Source of the DNA: an uncultured Prevotellaceae bacterium
GTDB taxonomy: Bacteria; Bacteroidota; Bacteroidia; Bacteroidales; Muribaculaceae
Assembly: GCA_900318865.1 (NCBI GenBank)
Contig: ONMF01000004.1
Span: 124,001 to 188,000 of the forward strand
Length of the DNA: 64,000 bases
Direction of reading: 5' to 3'
In this document: positions 62,644 through 64,000 of the stretch, in pieces
Numbering within the stretch: position 1 is the stretch's first letter
Layout of the letters: every line of letters begins with the position of its first letter
The notes under the pieces: generated by a model
Databases searched by the model: none
What the model saw: only the letters and a program-made list of their open reading frames with translations
Told to the model about the DNA's origin: nothing
Position numbers and translations under genes: made by a program

Positions 62644-64000
62644 TTATTCCATCAGCATGCCCACCAGCGTGGTGACATCGGCAATGCCGGTCTCGCCGTC
62701 GCCGTTCACATCGCTGCGCTCATTGCTTGCTTGGTCCACGACAAGCGACACCAGCATGGTGACGTCGGCAATGCTGATTTCGCCATCGCCGTTCACGTCG
62801 CCCTTCTTGAAGTCGGGCTGCTCTTCGCTGGGCTTCACGTTGTAGCCGATTTTGTAGACACCGATACCGTTGTAGCTCTTGTAGGTGAGCATGGTGAGCT
62901 CTTCGTTGCCTTCTTCGTCAGTACCGGGAACGACGCAGATGCTTTGCACGCGGTTACCGCCGTCGGAAGTGGTTCCCAGGCCGTCGGCCGGCACTTGCCA
63001 CAAGAACTGGATGTCCTCGCCCAGTTCGCCCTCGTCGCCAAACTTCACCAGATTGACCTGGCAAGCGCGGTTCTTGCCCGTTTTCTCATCCAGGCCGGAA
63101 TACTGGGCGTAAGCATAGGCGAAATAAAGCTCGTCGTCGTAGATGAACTCGGTGCAGCCGTTGGCTCCCACTTCCGAGGGCAGCAGGTCGGTCTCCACGT
63201 TCTCAAACGATGCGATGAGGTTGCCCTTGTTGTTGTACTTGAGGGGCGACGAGTTGAAGCCGTCCACATAGAACGTGTTGCCGGCATAGTATTCATCGTA
63301 GTCCTCGGGGTCGTCGCCGTAGACCATCTTCACGGTGGGGCCATAGGACCAAGCCGAAATGGATTCGGGATAGATGTCGGTGATGGCAAGCGAAGGCTGG
63401 CCGCGGAAGCCGCCCACAAAGTCGTCTTCGTAATCGGCAAACCAGCGATAGACGGTTGAGCCCTCGGTTGAGCCGGCCGCCATGATGGTACAAGTGGCCT
63501 CCTCGCGCAGCAGGTCGCCCATCAGGTCATAGAAGTCGGTGCGCTTGATGTCGTCGCCTTTTTCCAGCTCCTGAATCAGGGTGAGCTCACCCGTCTCGGG
63601 GTCAAGTTGGTACAGCTTGACGGTAGTGGCCGTCTCGCTGGTGTAGGGCATCACCCACATGTGCCCGAAGTCGTCGACGCCAATTTGGTTCACACCCAGG
63701 AACACGCCGTAGGGACGGCCGTCGAGCGTCACGTCCAGATCGGGCAGTTGCTCGCCGGTTTTGGCATCGAAGCGGTAGATGACGGCAGCCACCACCGTGT
63801 CGCCCGGAGCGGGAACAACGGTGCGTGCCTCGCTGTGAGCCACGTAGACGATGTCGTTGAACAGCGTGGCTGTGCGCGCGCGGGTGTTGCAAACATCCAT
63901 TTTGGTGAAAACATCGGGCGTGTGGACACGGTCCAAAATCCACTGGTTGGCGATTTTCAGTTCACCCACAGGCTCATAGGTCTGTTTGTCGGTAGCTGCA
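62644..64000 (-). CDS. secreted beta-propeller-like protein with dockerin-like tail (start beyond window edge)
   Basis: 452 codons are visible; the frame stays open to base 64000, where it reads AATDKQTYEPVGELKIANQW. It is paralogous along its whole length to the gene at 60858 (YRFDAKTGEQLPDLDVTLDG, LYQLDPETGELTLIQELEKG, YVAHSEARTVVPAPGDTVVA). It ends with GDVNGDGEISIADVTMLVSL and SDVNGDGETGIADVTTLVGM, then a strong terminator. Only the signal peptide and first residues are missing. Confidence 0.8.
   Translation of the reverse strand, partial: AATDKQTYEPVGELKIANQWILDRVHTPDVFTKMDVCNTRARTATLFNDIVYVAHSEARTVVPAPGDTVVAAVIYRFDAKTGEQLPDLDVTLDGRPYGVFLGVNQIGVDDFGHMWVMPYTSETATTVKLYQLDPETGELTLIQELEKGDDIKRTDFYDLMGDLLREEATCTIMAAGSTEGSTVYRWFADYEDDFVGGFRGQPSLAITDIYPESISAWSYGPTVKMVYGDDPEDYDEYYAGNTFYVDGFNSSPLKYNNKGNLIASFENVETDLLPSEVGANGCTEFIYDDELYFAYAYAQYSGLDEKTGKNRACQVNLVKFGDEGELGEDIQFLWQVPADGLGTTSDGGNRVQSICVVPGTDEEGNEELTMLTYKSYNGIGVYKIGYNVKPSEEQPDFKKGDVNGDGEISIADVTMLVSLVVDQASNERSDVNGDGETGIADVTTLVGMLME

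Overview
The window looks like a chromosomal segment of a Bacteroidales bacterium, probably of the Muribaculaceae/Prevotella neighbourhood. The evidence is a SusC/SusD pair, a type IX secretion gene (PorQ), Bacteroidota-only families (DUF5683, DUF2027-Smr, DUF3822, DUF6249, GHL10), many promoters of the Bacteroidota form TTTG-N19/20-TAnnTTTG, and secreted proteins ending in a dockerin-like double repeat. The backbone is GC-rich by eye. Two stretches, about 3.35-4.0 kb and parts of 23.8-27.2 kb, are clearly AT-richer. No rRNA, CRISPR array or classical transposase was seen.

Layout. 1-3.4 kb: two M6-type secreted metalloproteases (the first cut by the edge) and a secreted non-specific nuclease. 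4.0-9.4 kb: peptidase T, tRNA-Lys(UUU), a LOG-like protein, a SpoU methyltransferase, an esterase and an asparaginase. 9.4-13.9 kb: the parA-parB-DUF5683-lytic transglycosylase block, on the minus strand. 14.1-16.4 kb: a DUF4332 protein, a TerB-like protein paired with a Gly-zipper/Gln-rich protein, and an aquaporin. 16.5-21.8 kb: an atypical UDP-glucose dehydrogenase, a TonB-domain protein, PorQ, ManA, MtgA and a Fur-family regulator. 22.1-30.0 kb: a susC-susD pair split by an AT-rich island that carries a probable Rhs-type toxin tail (a cysteine hydrolase-like domain), a lipoprotein that could be its immunity protein, an unknown exported protein and broken duplicates. 30.1-36.4 kb: DUF2027-Smr, a GHL10 glycosidase, TatD, a prenyl synthase and Cmk. 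36.4-40.4 kb: two lipoproteins, IspH, a DUF3298-like protein and PhoH. 40.5-44.8 kb: a large leucine-rich-repeat surface protein bracketed by two copies of one palindromic repeat. 44.9-49.8 kb: RsmI-like, MBL-fold, MenG, PfkA, RsmD and DUF3822. 50.0-54.2 kb: a tandem array of four paralogous exported proteins of unknown family. 54.3-58.5 kb: an ECF sigma module, an AI-2E-type transporter and MiaA. 58.5-64 kb: three secreted dockerin-tailed proteins, the last one cut by the edge.

How it fits together. Much of the window serves the cell surface. Six secreted proteins of unrelated catalytic types share the same C-terminal module of two EF-hand-like repeats, which suggests one surface-attachment or sorting system. 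PorQ indicates that a type IX secretion system is present. The most interesting region is the island between susC and susD. It is flanked by about 65-bp direct repeats that include the susD start, it contains a 298-bp ungapped duplication joining an Rhs-like core to the tail of the neighbouring gene, and it holds several cut-off signal-peptide ORFs. This is the layout expected where polymorphic toxin/immunity cassettes are exchanged by recombination.
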